From Bacteroidales bacterium (GTDB lineage Bacteria > Bacteroidota > Bacteroidia > Bacteroidales > TTA-H9), in assembly GCA_028689615.1 (NCBI GenBank), contig JAQVCV010000047.1, positions 1-37,662 of the forward strand: a DNA stretch of 37,662 bases, given 5' to 3'. Made by a program: the position numbers and the translations under genes. This document shows positions 25,439 through 33,913 of this stretch, piece by piece. Every line of letters begins with the position of its first letter. Position 1 is the first letter of the stretch. The notes beneath the pieces are model-generated. The model made no database searches. It saw only the letters and a list, made by a program, of their open reading frames with translations, and was not told the DNA's origin.

Positions 25439-28400
25439 TTACAATTTCACAACCCTGATTACCTGTTCGCCCGTGGCGTGCTCCACTTTCAGCAAATAGA
25501 CTCCGCTGTGGAAACTCATGGCATCAATCACCTCGCTGTGGCTCCCGGTGATTGGGTCGAGGGAGTGGTCGTACAGTTGGTGGCCGGCGGAGTTCCAAAG
25601 GCTGATTCTGAGTGTTACAAGGGTTGCAGCCTCAATGTTTACCACAATCTTCTCATCAAACGGGTTGGGCATCACCTTCACCGTGAGGCCGTTGGGCCAT
25701 TCGCCGATGCCGGTGCAGTCGTGCACATCAACCAGCAGCGAATCGGTGCGCGTGCAGCCGTTGTCGCCCAGGGTGTGCAGGTAGTACCAGCCACTGTCGG
25801 CTGCCGTGGCCATGGGCACCATCGCTTCGGGCTGGTCGCTGGCAAAGCCGTTGGGGCCCGTCCACTGCCACTCGATGCCGCCATTCACCAACACCATCAC
25901 ATCGCTGCCGATGCACACGGGACTGTTGCTGGCCAGCGATACCTGAGGCTGGGGCTTCAGCGTGAGCCACGTCAGTACGATGCTGTCGCACTGGGTGGTG
26001 GGCGAAGCCAGCGTGTCGGTATAAATACCGGGGGTGCTCACTATCGAACCGCCGGGCAATTGGTAGCTGCTGCCCTGACACAGGCTGTCTTTCACCACAT
26101 TAAGGCTCTGGGCATTGATAAGCACAAACAGCGAATCGGTATCGTCGCACTGGTACTCGTTGATCAGCGTGGCATAGTACCAGCCGCTCTGGTATGGCAT
26201 CGGATGGGCGATTTCGGGCGACTGCTCGCTGCTGATCCAGTTGTTGGGGCCACTCCAATGGTAAGCTGCGCCACCGTTGAGGGTGAACTGCAGCGGGCTT
26301 CCTTCACATACCGGAGCATTGCTCTGGGCTATGGCTACGGGGTTGGGATTCACCACGACGTTGGTGGCGATGATGGAGTCACAACCGAAGATGTTGGTGA
26401 GGGTATCAACCCAGGTGCCAGAGGTGTAGGTGGTAATGCCGTTGGGCAGCGTGTAGCTCTCGCCCTGGCAGATGCCGATGTTCTCTTCGCGATAATCGGG
26501 GGGTAGCACCTTCACATATACCGAATCCCAGGCAGTGCAGCCGTTCTGTCCCGTGACGGCCACGGTATAGTAGCCCGTGTTGACCGGCTGGGCGTTGGGG
26601 ATGGTGGCTGTGGCGGTGTTGGCCGTGAAGTTTGCAGGGCCTGTCCATTGGTAGCTGGCTCCGCCTGCTGCCGAAACCATCAGCATTTCATCCTGACACA
26701 TCGGGCTGCTGCCGGCGATGGCGATCAGCGGCAGCGGTTTGATGGTGAGCTGGGTGGTGATGATCGAGTCGCAGCCAAAGCTGCTGGAGAGGGTATCTAC
26801 GTAGGTACCGCCGGTAGTAACGATGGTGCCGCCGGGAAGGGTATAACTCTCACCCTGGCAGATACCGATTTGTTGCACGATGTTGAAAGCTGTGAGCACT
26901 TCGGCCCACACCGAATCTGTTTGGGTGCAGCCCTGCTGGCTGGTGCCGGTGGCGTAGTACCATCCGGTGTTTGAAACAGTAGTAGGGAACACCCAGGCGT
27001 TGGCCTGGTTGCTGCTGAAGCCGGGGCCTGTCCACGTGAAGGTAGCCGCACCCGAGGCGTTGAGCAGCAGGCTGTCGCCATCGCACACGGGGCTGTTGCT
27101 TTGAGCCTGTACAACAGGCAACGGCAGCACCGTCACGGTGGTGAAGGCGGTATCGGAACAACCCATCTCGCTGTATGCGATGGCATAATAGGTTGTGGTG
27201 ACAACCGGTGCTACCACGATGGTGTCGTTGGTGGAACCGGTACTCCAGAGGTAACTTACACCGCCTGTGACTATAAGCGTGGCGGTATCGCCGGGGCAGA
27301 CCGACACGCCGGTGGTGACTACTGCTTCGGGAGCTACTATGGTAACTGCCCACACGCTGTCTAAGGTGATCTCGCAGCCGGTGGCGGTATCCACGGCCCT
27401 CACCGTGAGTGAAGCATTTTGCCACAAGGCGGGTGTGAGCAGCGATAGCGTATCGGATGTGCTGAATATCAACGGAGTGACATCCACACTGTCAACCTGT
27501 AACGCGTAGCCGATGCCGGCCTGCGGGTTCAACAGGTTGAGCTGGGCTAATGAGCCGCGACAGAGGGTGTCGGAAGTGAGATAGGCGGCGAGAGGGTTGC
27601 AGTTGCCCTGGTAGAGGCAGAGAACCTCGTCATCTGACAGAACCCTGTTATAAATCCCCACATCGTCAATTTTACCTTTATACGGGTAGGTATAGTAATC
27701 AGGAACACCATCATAATAATGCATCCCGATGGCCAGAGGCTGGTTGTCGGTATAAACAAAAACATTGGGTGCAACAGTATCGGCCACAAGCATTCCGTCA
27801 ACGTAAAATCTTGCCGTATTGCCGAATAAAACACCGGTAACCATGTGCCATGAACCGACGACAGGCGGTGTGGGCACTCCGGCACCAACACCGACACCAT
27901 AAGAAACAGTACCTCCTACACTTGTGGTATATAATCCATAATGCCCGGGGAAAATGTCTCTGTTTTTCTGAACCACCTGGCCATAACCATAGTCGGTATC
28001 GGTGTAAATCCAAGCGTTTAATGTCATGGTATCGAGCGAAAGGGACAAACTGTGAGGTACCGTGATATAATTGAACGGCTGACCCGGAAAATCATAGGCA
28101 CTGGCAGCATTTCCATTGCGATCGGTTGTCAAAGCCACGGTTCCGATCACCGTACCATTATTTCCTGTGCCGCTCTCATCATTCGCGTTACCATTGAAAG
28201 GGTAGTACGCAACGAGACCATCGGTGAGGTTGTAGCCACCCGTACCCTGGCTGAGGTTGGCGGGCAGTGGCAACACCACAGCATCCACGGCCACGCGATG
28301 ACTGAATATTCCTGCACTGTCAACAGCGACGTAATAGGTGGTGGTTTCGGTGATGTAAGGTGTAGTAAAGGTGCTGCCTGTGGCGACCGGTGAACCACCC

Positions 28401-29806
28401 GTGGCAACATCGAACCAGGTGATGATGCCCTGGCTGGTGGCAGTGGCGGTAAGAGTGGCATATCCCGCGCCGCAGATGGATTGGGAGACGGGCGTGGGGG
28501 GAGCGACGGGAGGATGGGTCTCTCCGAAAATGAAAAGCGTATCCAAGCCTCCTCCTCCATTTGCATCATCGTACCAGCCAGCAACATGAAGTTTGTTGTT
28601 GTTGTAATAACAATTGATCGGTGTCCAATGAAGATCAGATGCAACTGATTCAGTCACATCAAACAGACCATTTCCATCGTTAATCAAGGCTATCAGATTA
28701 AATTTCACTGGCGATGACCCAGCCACCTGGTACTGAACGATCAAATCGCTATGCCCGTCCTGATTATAGTCCATGTGTGTGATTAACCGTGGATTTTGAA
28801 GATTCGGAAGGTCTTTCGTGTAGAATTCAAATTGTGACAATGAATTCGAGTATTTTCCGAAGTACAATCTGTTGTAACTGGTACCGTCATTAGCACAGGT
28901 AAAAACTATATCAATCTGGTTATCTGTCAAAGGATTTAGCTGAATCGGGAAAACCTCGTTGGGTTGCTCGGCATCAAAATAGGATACGGTTGAAGGGAAA
29001 TTTCCAGTCCCGTCCCCGGCACTGAACCTCACACCCCATTGGCCATCGGCCCAACCGTTTTTAATGTACAGAAGATCTTTAAACCCATCCTGGTTGTAGT
29101 CGGCAAAACGGGCTTTAATGTCGCGTCCGGTAAAAGTGGTGGGAACGGTATTGAACACGCGCCCTCCCTGATTCTGAACCATATCATTCGACCAGCCGGC
29201 ACTACGAATATAGACATCCAAGAGGTTATCGTTATTAAAATCAACAAAATATGCTCCCACACAAAATGGAGAAGACGGGCTCAATTCGGTATAATTCAAT
29301 TCCGAAAACCCCACCTGGCCGGGGGTACCCCAATAGATCCGTACAAAATTGCTGCTGCAATTCCCGCTATTTGCTCCTGAAATCAGATAGTCAAATGCTC
29401 CATCGCCGTCAGCATCGGCAAAATATTGGTTGTGAGTTGCGACCTGATTATCCCAATGTGGGAAAGTCCAACAATCACTATAAGAGGGAATCGTCATGGT
29501 ATTGGATAAGCTGTAAGTATTATCCTGATTGATCAGGATACTTATCTGCCCGGTTGTTGCATAATTCCCGTCGTTTATTACTATTGAAAACTCGGTTCGC
29601 CCGTCGGAGTTAAAATCGGCGAAATGGCTGAACCAATACCCCTGTGAAGGCTCCCAGGGTTTTTCCCAAAGTTTGTTCAGCTCGGGCTGCCCCTGTGCCA
29701 CCTGAAGCGATTGGAGAAAGAAGAAGACTGTGATAGTTAGGAGTTGGGTTGCCCAGACGCTGCCATTCCTTTCTAATGAATGAATGATAGGTACTTGTTT
29801 TTTCAT
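25439..29806 (-). CDS. Giant surface protein: FG-GAP/VCBS, Ig-like, LamG and Cys-rich repeats, T9SS tail
   Basis: A 1455-aa exported protein. The signal has a long polar start and ends near residue 40 (LLTITVFFFLQSLQVAQGQ). Residues about 45-430 carry FG-GAP/VCBS-type repeats with calcium-binding-like loops: DFNSDGRTE, DADGDGAFD, DFNNDNLLD, DYNQDGFKD, DYNQDGHSD, typical of an integrin-like propeller. An Ig-like module (about 435-520, VSQSICGAGYATLTATAT...) and a LamG-like domain (about 525-728) follow, then the alternating Cys-rich Ig-like modules (about 729-1391) shared almost exactly with the next gene. The Por tail (RISLWNSAGHQLYD ... FHSGVYLLKV ... RVVKL) differs from that of its paralogue. 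First gene of the operon. Probable role: surface adhesion or ligand binding, inferred from domains only. Confidence 0.9.
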   Translation of the reverse strand: MKKQVPIIHSLERNGSVWATQLLTITVFFFLQSLQVAQGQPELNKLWEKPWEPSQGYWFSHFADFNSDGRTEFSIVINDGNYATTGQISILINQDNTYSLSNTMTIPSYSDCWTFPHWDNQVATHNQYFADADGDGAFDYLISGANSGNCSSNFVRIYWGTPGQVGFSELNYTELSPSSPFCVGAYFVDFNNDNLLDVYIRSAGWSNDMVQNQGGRVFNTVPTTFTGRDIKARFADYNQDGFKDLLYIKNGWADGQWGVRFSAGDGTGNFPSTVSYFDAEQPNEVFPIQLNPLTDNQIDIVFTCANDGTSYNRLYFGKYSNSLSQFEFYTKDLPNLQNPRLITHMDYNQDGHSDLIVQYQVAGSSPVKFNLIALINDGNGLFDVTESVASDLHWTPINCYYNNNKLHVAGWYDDANGGGGLDTLFIFGETHPPVAPPTPVSQSICGAGYATLTATATSQGIITWFDVATGGSPVATGSTFTTPYITETTTYYVAVDSAGIFSHRVAVDAVVLPLPANLSQGTGGYNLTDGLVAYYPFNGNANDESGTGNNGTVIGTVALTTDRNGNAASAYDFPGQPFNYITVPHSLSLSLDTMTLNAWIYTDTDYGYGQVVQKNRDIFPGHYGLYTTSVGGTVSYGVGVGAGVPTPPVVGSWHMVTGVLFGNTARFYVDGMLVADTVAPNVFVYTDNQPLAIGMHYYDGVPDYYTYPYKGKIDDVGIYNRVLSDDEVLCLYQGNCNPLAAYLTSDTLCRGSLAQLNLLNPQAGIGYALQVDSVDVTPLIFSTSDTLSLLTPALWQNASLTVRAVDTATGCEITLDSVWAVTIVAPEAVVTTGVSVCPGDTATLIVTGGVSYLWSTGSTNDTIVVAPVVTTTYYAIAYSEMGCSDTAFTTVTVLPLPVVQAQSNSPVCDGDSLLLNASGAATFTWTGPGFSSNQANAWVFPTTVSNTGWYYATGTSQQGCTQTDSVWAEVLTAFNIVQQIGICQGESYTLPGGTIVTTGGTYVDTLSSSFGCDSIITTQLTIKPLPLIAIAGSSPMCQDEMLMVSAAGGASYQWTGPANFTANTATATIPNAQPVNTGYYTVAVTGQNGCTAWDSVYVKVLPPDYREENIGICQGESYTLPNGITTYTSGTWVDTLTNIFGCDSIIATNVVVNPNPVAIAQSNAPVCEGSPLQFTLNGGAAYHWSGPNNWISSEQSPEIAHPMPYQSGWYYATLINEYQCDDTDSLFVLINAQSLNVVKDSLCQGSSYQLPGGSIVSTPGIYTDTLASPTTQCDSIVLTWLTLKPQPQVSLASNSPVCIGSDVMVLVNGGIEWQWTGPNGFASDQPEAMVPMATAADSGWYYLHTLGDNGCTRTDSLLVDVHDCTGIGEWPNGLTVKVMPNPFDEKIVVNIEAATLVTLRISLWNSAGHQLYDHSLDPITGSHSEVIDAMSFHSGVYLLKVEHATGEQVIRVVKL
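25632..27622. repeat. Direct repeat copy B (1991 bp), partner at 21083-23073
   Basis: Copy B of the segment described at 21083-23073. It encodes residues about 729-1391 of the upstream giant protein. Differences are scattered single substitutions, densest in the module around 26800-27280. Confidence 0.93.
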
Positions 29807-29861
29807 GATTTTAAAATTTACATTGTGTTAGTATTGAGATTTCACGTGAATATCTTCATTT

Positions 29862-29894
29862 CAAAAGTAGAGAGTTTTAGGATATTCTCCACAA
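29862..29894 (-). promoter_or_regulatory. Bacteroidota-type promoter for the giant surface-protein operon
   Basis: On the minus strand TTG (29894-29892) is followed after 22 nt by TACTTTTG (29869-29862), a full match to TAnnTTTG. The start codon at 29806 is about 55 nt downstream. The spacing is slightly long. Confidence 0.6.
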
Positions 29895-30057
29895 GGCTGA
29901 AAACATTTTCCAAATGAAAACCATTCTGTACATAGGTGTTAATTCATTCAATAACCTGTTGCTGCCTCCAGTTTTAGCCGTCCAATTTGTCATCCGTCAC
30001 CAACCTTTAGAGCAACAGGCTGTTTATACTTCCCAAACGCATTTAAAGTTTCATACT

Positions 30058-31830
30058 ATGACCTCATTTTCAAAAAATAATCTCCATCTGTCCACATCAC
30101 CCTACCTTCGTCAACATGCTGAAAACCCGGTATGGTGGCAGGAGTTTACCCCGGAAGTGCTTGAACACGCGCGCCGGGCCAACAAACCCATCTTTATTTC
30201 AAGCGGTTACTCCACTTGTCACTGGTGCCACGTGATGGCGTCGGAGGCCTTCTCCGATCAAACCACAGCCGATTTTCTGGCTCAAAACTTTGTAAGCATC
30301 AAACTCGACCGCGAGATGCACCCCGACGTGGACTCCTTTCTGATGACCTACATCCAAAGCCTTACAGGACAAGGCGGATGGCCACTCAACGTGTTCCTCA
30401 CACCCGATCTCAAACCTTTTTATGCACTCACCTACGCTCCGCCCTGTCGCCGACAGCAACACCCCTCGTTTCTCGAAATCGTTACCCAACTTGTGGCATG
30501 GTATTCAAACGGCGAAAAGCAGGTGAAACCCTTCAAAATGAGTCATCCCGAAGCAGCAACAACCAACAACCCCGACTATAATCAAATGGTGATGCCATAC
30601 CTCGACAGGGTGAACGGAGGAACCTCGGGTGCACCCAAATTTCCACCTCACGCCCTACTTTTCAATGTATTGCATCAACAAAACCGCGGTGAAACGCTGA
30701 ACGCGTGGCTTACCACAACCCTCGACACCCTGGCCTTGTCGGGTCTTCACGACCACCTGCAAGGGGGATTCTTTCGCTATTGCGTTGACGACAACTGGAA
30801 CATACCCCACTTCGAGAAAATGCTTTACGACCAAAGCATGATGCTTATCAACTATTCTTTGGCTGCCCGTGTGTTCAGCAACGAAAACTACCGCGACACA
30901 GCACGCTCGGTGGTTGACTGCCTGAACCAGACTTTCACCAACGGGAATGCTTTCGCTTCGGCGCACGATGCCGACACAAACCACCACGAGGGGCTCACCT
31001 ACCTCTGGAGCGATCACGAAATTTCAGAGACCCTTACTGATGCCCTTTACCAAAAATTCAGTAGCCGCTACAGCCTGATCCCTTTCGAGAAATTGAACCA
31101 CCTGCGCCGCAACCTGATTCAACCAGCCGACGCGCTGGAAAACCAAATGTTGCAGAAAAGAAACCAGCGGCCACAACCCTTTCGCGACGATAAAATCATC
31201 ACCTCGTGGAACGCCTGGGCTGCTATAGGTCTGGTTTTCGCCCATCGCTATGCCAGACTCGATACGCTGAATCAAACTGACCAGCTCTTCCAGCATCTCT
31301 TCACACATCATATCAATGATCGCCGGGTAGCACACTGCATGTCAGGTAGCAGGCTGCAACCTGAAGGTTACCTCGAGGATGCCGCCTCGATGTTCCTTCT
31401 GGCCACCTTTTTGTTTGAAGAACGGCTGACCGAACCGGCCACCGTTGAGTTGCTTCGCGAGGCTACCCTGAACTTCAGAAAACATGGGCGCTGGTACGAC
31501 TCAACAGGAGGTCCTTTAGGCGACATCCCCGCCGGCTACCACGACCATCCATTCCCGTCGGCAGCATCCACAGCCGATGCAGCCCTGTTGCGCTGGGACA
31601 TCCTGCAGGGAGAAAGCCCCCGGAAAGTTCCGGTTCACCACCCGCTGATGGCCGGTTTTGCCAACCATTTCGCGTCAATTTCCGACGATAACATAGTGAT
31701 AGCTAAAGGTCCGGCAAAAGCAAACTGGGAACTGCTACCCATCGGGGCTTTGCAATGCCATTCCAACACATGGATGCTTTGCGAAGGGAACACTTGCAAA
31801 ATACCTGAATGGGCTGAAAAGCAGCTATGA
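30058..31830 (+). CDS. DUF255 / YyaL-type protein: thioredoxin-fold plus six-hairpin region
   Basis: A 590-aa cytoplasmic protein of the family known as YyaL in bacteria and spermatogenesis-associated protein 20 in animals. I start it at the ATG at 30058 (MTSFSKNNLHLSTSPYLRQH), because the family begins with this NxLxxxxSPYLxQHaxNPVxW pattern; an in-frame ATG at 29914 adds 48 non-family residues. The N-terminal thioredoxin-like domain has the motif STCHWCHVM with the CxxC-type pair and QGGWPLNVFLTPD. The remainder is an alpha-alpha-barrel-like region (HDHLQGGFFRYCVDDNWNIPHFEKMLYDQ ... DADT ... DDKIITSWNAWA), as in N-acylglucosamine 2-epimerase-like folds. Known members are usually near 680-700 aa, so this copy is somewhat short. 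Biochemical function of the family is not established. Confidence 0.92.
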   Translation: MTSFSKNNLHLSTSPYLRQHAENPVWWQEFTPEVLEHARRANKPIFISSGYSTCHWCHVMASEAFSDQTTADFLAQNFVSIKLDREMHPDVDSFLMTYIQSLTGQGGWPLNVFLTPDLKPFYALTYAPPCRRQQHPSFLEIVTQLVAWYSNGEKQVKPFKMSHPEAATTNNPDYNQMVMPYLDRVNGGTSGAPKFPPHALLFNVLHQQNRGETLNAWLTTTLDTLALSGLHDHLQGGFFRYCVDDNWNIPHFEKMLYDQSMMLINYSLAARVFSNENYRDTARSVVDCLNQTFTNGNAFASAHDADTNHHEGLTYLWSDHEISETLTDALYQKFSSRYSLIPFEKLNHLRRNLIQPADALENQMLQKRNQRPQPFRDDKIITSWNAWAAIGLVFAHRYARLDTLNQTDQLFQHLFTHHINDRRVAHCMSGSRLQPEGYLEDAASMFLLATFLFEERLTEPATVELLREATLNFRKHGRWYDSTGGPLGDIPAGYHDHPFPSAASTADAALLRWDILQGESPRKVPVHHPLMAGFANHFASISDDNIVIAKGPAKANWELLPIGALQCHSNTWMLCEGNTCKIPEWAEKQL

Positions 31831-31902
31831 TAAATAACTTCACCTCTCTATAACCTGCCGAATCAATATAAATCGCAACTTTGCGCACCAAACATTTTTA
31901 TC

Positions 31903-33012
31903 ATGAAAAACAATTTAATCCTCTTATTTATACTGTTCCGGCTGGTTTCGTCAGCACAGGAGGGGCCAAGACAATCCTTTTATATTCCTGATGTTGAAGG
32001 CTACAAAGTTCTGAAAGCCGACCTCCACATGCACACCGTTTTTTCTGACGGCCTGGTATGGCCCGATTTCAGGGTAAACGAAGCCTGGCAGGAAGGGCTC
32101 GATGTTATTGCAATTACTGAGCACATCGAGTACCGCCCCAACAAAGCCGATGTGAACGGCGACCACAACCGCGCTTACCAGATTGCACGTGAAGCTGGCC
32201 ACAGAGCCGGCATCGTGGTTATACCTGGTTCAGAAATCACGCGCCGCATGCCCCCTGGCCATTTCAACGCCCTCTTCATCACCGATGCCAACAAACTCGA
32301 CGTTCCTGACTGGAAAGATGCCTTCAGAGAAGCCAGGCGGCAGGGAGCCTTTATTTTTTGGAACCACCCTGGATGGAAAGCCCAGCAGCCCGATTCAGCA
32401 CTGTGGTTGCCTGAGCACCAGATGCTTTACGACTCAGGTTGCATGCACGGGATTGAAGTTGCCAACTACAACGAGTGGTACCCCATTGTAATGCGGTGGG
32501 CTCTCGAACGCAATTTAACGATGCTGGGCAACTCCGATATTCATGGAGGCATTTATCAGCAATACGCCATCCATCAAGGGCAACACCGCCCGATGTCGCT
32601 CCTGTTTGCAACCGACAAAAGCGTAGAAGCAGTGAAAGAGGCTCTTTTTGCCCATCGCACCGTTGCCATGTTCAACGGCCATTTATACGGCACAGAAGAG
32701 TGGCTCAACAAACTTTTTAAGGCAGTCGTAAAAATCACCCCCTGCCCCGAAGCCTCTGACGATGGAAAAATTACCATGTTGCTGGAAAACCAAAGCGATC
32801 TGAACCTCACCCTTAGCCCCACTTCACAGAGCATTGCACTTGGTGTGATTTACCCTGAAAGTTTGCCTGCCCGTTCGATGGTTCAAATCTCGCTAAGGCT
32901 TAAAACCGATACCATGAAAGCCCTGAAAAACCACACAGTGCTCATGTCAGTTGATGAATGGCATCCACGGCCTGAAAAATCTCAGATAGTTCCAATTCTG
33001 TTCTGCCGGTAA
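31903..33012 (+). CDS. Secreted PHP-domain metallophosphoesterase
   Basis: A 369-aa protein with an N-terminal signal peptide (MKNNLILLFILFRLVSSAQ). The PHP fold motifs appear in order: DLHMHTVFSDG (metal ligands), AITEHIEY, IPGSEIT, NHPGW and GNSDIHG. These resemble the exported Sb-PHP type found in Bacteroidota rather than DNA polymerase PHP domains. A C-terminal beta-rich segment (about 285-365) follows the catalytic part. Probable activity: metal-dependent phosphodiester or phosphate-ester hydrolysis in the periplasm; the substrate is unknown. The gene begins 72 nt after the DUF255 gene. Confidence 0.9.
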   Translation: MKNNLILLFILFRLVSSAQEGPRQSFYIPDVEGYKVLKADLHMHTVFSDGLVWPDFRVNEAWQEGLDVIAITEHIEYRPNKADVNGDHNRAYQIAREAGHRAGIVVIPGSEITRRMPPGHFNALFITDANKLDVPDWKDAFREARRQGAFIFWNHPGWKAQQPDSALWLPEHQMLYDSGCMHGIEVANYNEWYPIVMRWALERNLTMLGNSDIHGGIYQQYAIHQGQHRPMSLLFATDKSVEAVKEALFAHRTVAMFNGHLYGTEEWLNKLFKAVVKITPCPEASDDGKITMLLENQSDLNLTLSPTSQSIALGVIYPESLPARSMVQISLRLKTDTMKALKNHTVLMSVDEWHPRPEKSQIVPILFCR

Positions 33013-33022
33013 ACGAAGAAAA

Positions 33023-33085
33023 TTGCAATTCGCCATTGAAACCTTTTTCACAAATTTCCATATAGGAAAAAGAGGCGAATCGCAA
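33023..33085. repeat. Two-tier inverted repeat between the PHP gene and the porin-like gene
   Basis: Outer arms TTGCAATTCGCC (33023-33034) and GGCGAATCGCAA (33074-33085) pair with one mismatch. Inside, CTTTTTC (33043-33049) and GAAAAAG (33066-33072) pair perfectly. There is no T tract after the outer stem, so it is not a standard terminator, though it sits just after the PHP stop. It lies immediately before the candidate promoter of the next gene. Confidence 0.6.
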
Positions 33086-33086
33086 C

Positions 33087-33112
33087 TTGCCTCCAGTTTA
33101 TAGCTATATTTG
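33087..33112 (+). promoter_or_regulatory. Candidate promoter for the TorF-like gene
   Basis: TATATTTG (33105-33112) fully matches TAnnTTTG. The nearest upstream TTG (33087-33089) is only 15 nt away, shorter than usual. The ATG at 33192 would leave an 80-nt leader. Confidence 0.45.
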
Positions 33113-33191
33113 AATAATGAATTGCCCGGGCGTCGGGAAGATTGCGTCAGGCGGTTCATCTGAAGTCTGAATCATTAAATGACATTAGGTT

Positions 33192-33902
33192 ATGAAAAAA
33201 ATCGAAGGACTTGTTGTTACACTGGCGGTTGCCTTGGGGATGAGCAGTTTTGCTCAATCGAATGATTCAATTGAAAATACAACTCCCGCCATTGAGGTCA
33301 ATTATGGTGTGGATTTGATGAGTCGCTACATCTGGCGGGGGCAGGAATATGGTCAGGCACCCAGCATCCAGCCCGGACTGAGTGCTAGCTGGCAAGGATT
33401 TACCCTGGGAGCCTGGGGTGCCTACAAACTGAATGGAGAAGGAGGACAGGAAACTGATTTCTATCTCTCGAAAACCATAGGTCCTGTAACCATTGCCGTT
33501 TGGGATTATTGGAGTTTTAACGACACCGCCGCCATGGATTTTCTTGATTTCAAGAAAGAAAGCACCACCCACCTGCTCGAAGCACTGGTACAAATATCGG
33601 GTGGAGAATCAATCCCTTTCAATTTCATGGGCAGCTATTTCTTCTATGGAGCTGATGCTACAAAAAGCCTTTATCTCGAACTGCAATATGTAAACTCTTT
33701 TAAAAGCAATGAATTGATGGCATTCGTGGGGTATTGCCCGAAAGGAAAATACTACTCAAACCGCGAAGGTATTGTCAATGTGGGGCTACAGCTAAAGCGC
33801 AATATCGAAATCACAGATCGTTGGAGTTTGCCGGTCAGCATGAGTCTTATCTACAATCCTGCCGTCAAAAGTATGTATCTGGTTGCAGGCATTTCACTTT
33901 AA
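33192..33902 (+). CDS. TorF-like outer-membrane beta-barrel protein
   Basis: A 236-aa protein with signal peptide MKKIEGLVVTLAVALGMSSFAQ. The mature part is built of alternating hydrophobic strands ending in aromatic residues, and the segment SRYIWRGQEYGQAPSIQPGLSASWQGFTLGAWGAY is characteristic of TorF-family putative porins. The C-terminus (KSMYLVAGISL) looks like a terminal barrel strand. Its substrate is unknown. A hybrid sensor kinase gene starts 11 nt after its stop, so the two are probably cotranscribed and may form a porin-sensor pair (inference). Confidence 0.82.
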   Translation: MKKIEGLVVTLAVALGMSSFAQSNDSIENTTPAIEVNYGVDLMSRYIWRGQEYGQAPSIQPGLSASWQGFTLGAWGAYKLNGEGGQETDFYLSKTIGPVTIAVWDYWSFNDTAAMDFLDFKKESTTHLLEALVQISGGESIPFNFMGSYFFYGADATKSLYLELQYVNSFKSNELMAFVGYCPKGKYYSNREGIVNVGLQLKRNIEITDRWSLPVSMSLIYNPAVKSMYLVAGISL

Positions 33903-33913
33903 TCACTTTGGGT

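Noticed and set aside
29914-30057. N-terminal extension of the DUF255 protein
   Set aside because: The 48 residues do not fit the family start, and a good internal ATG at 30058 begins exactly at the conserved motif.
33734-33913. Upstream extension of the CHASE4 kinase frame
   Set aside because: It overlaps the porin-like gene in another frame and its translation has no signal or family sequence. The ATG at 33914 directly precedes the transmembrane start.
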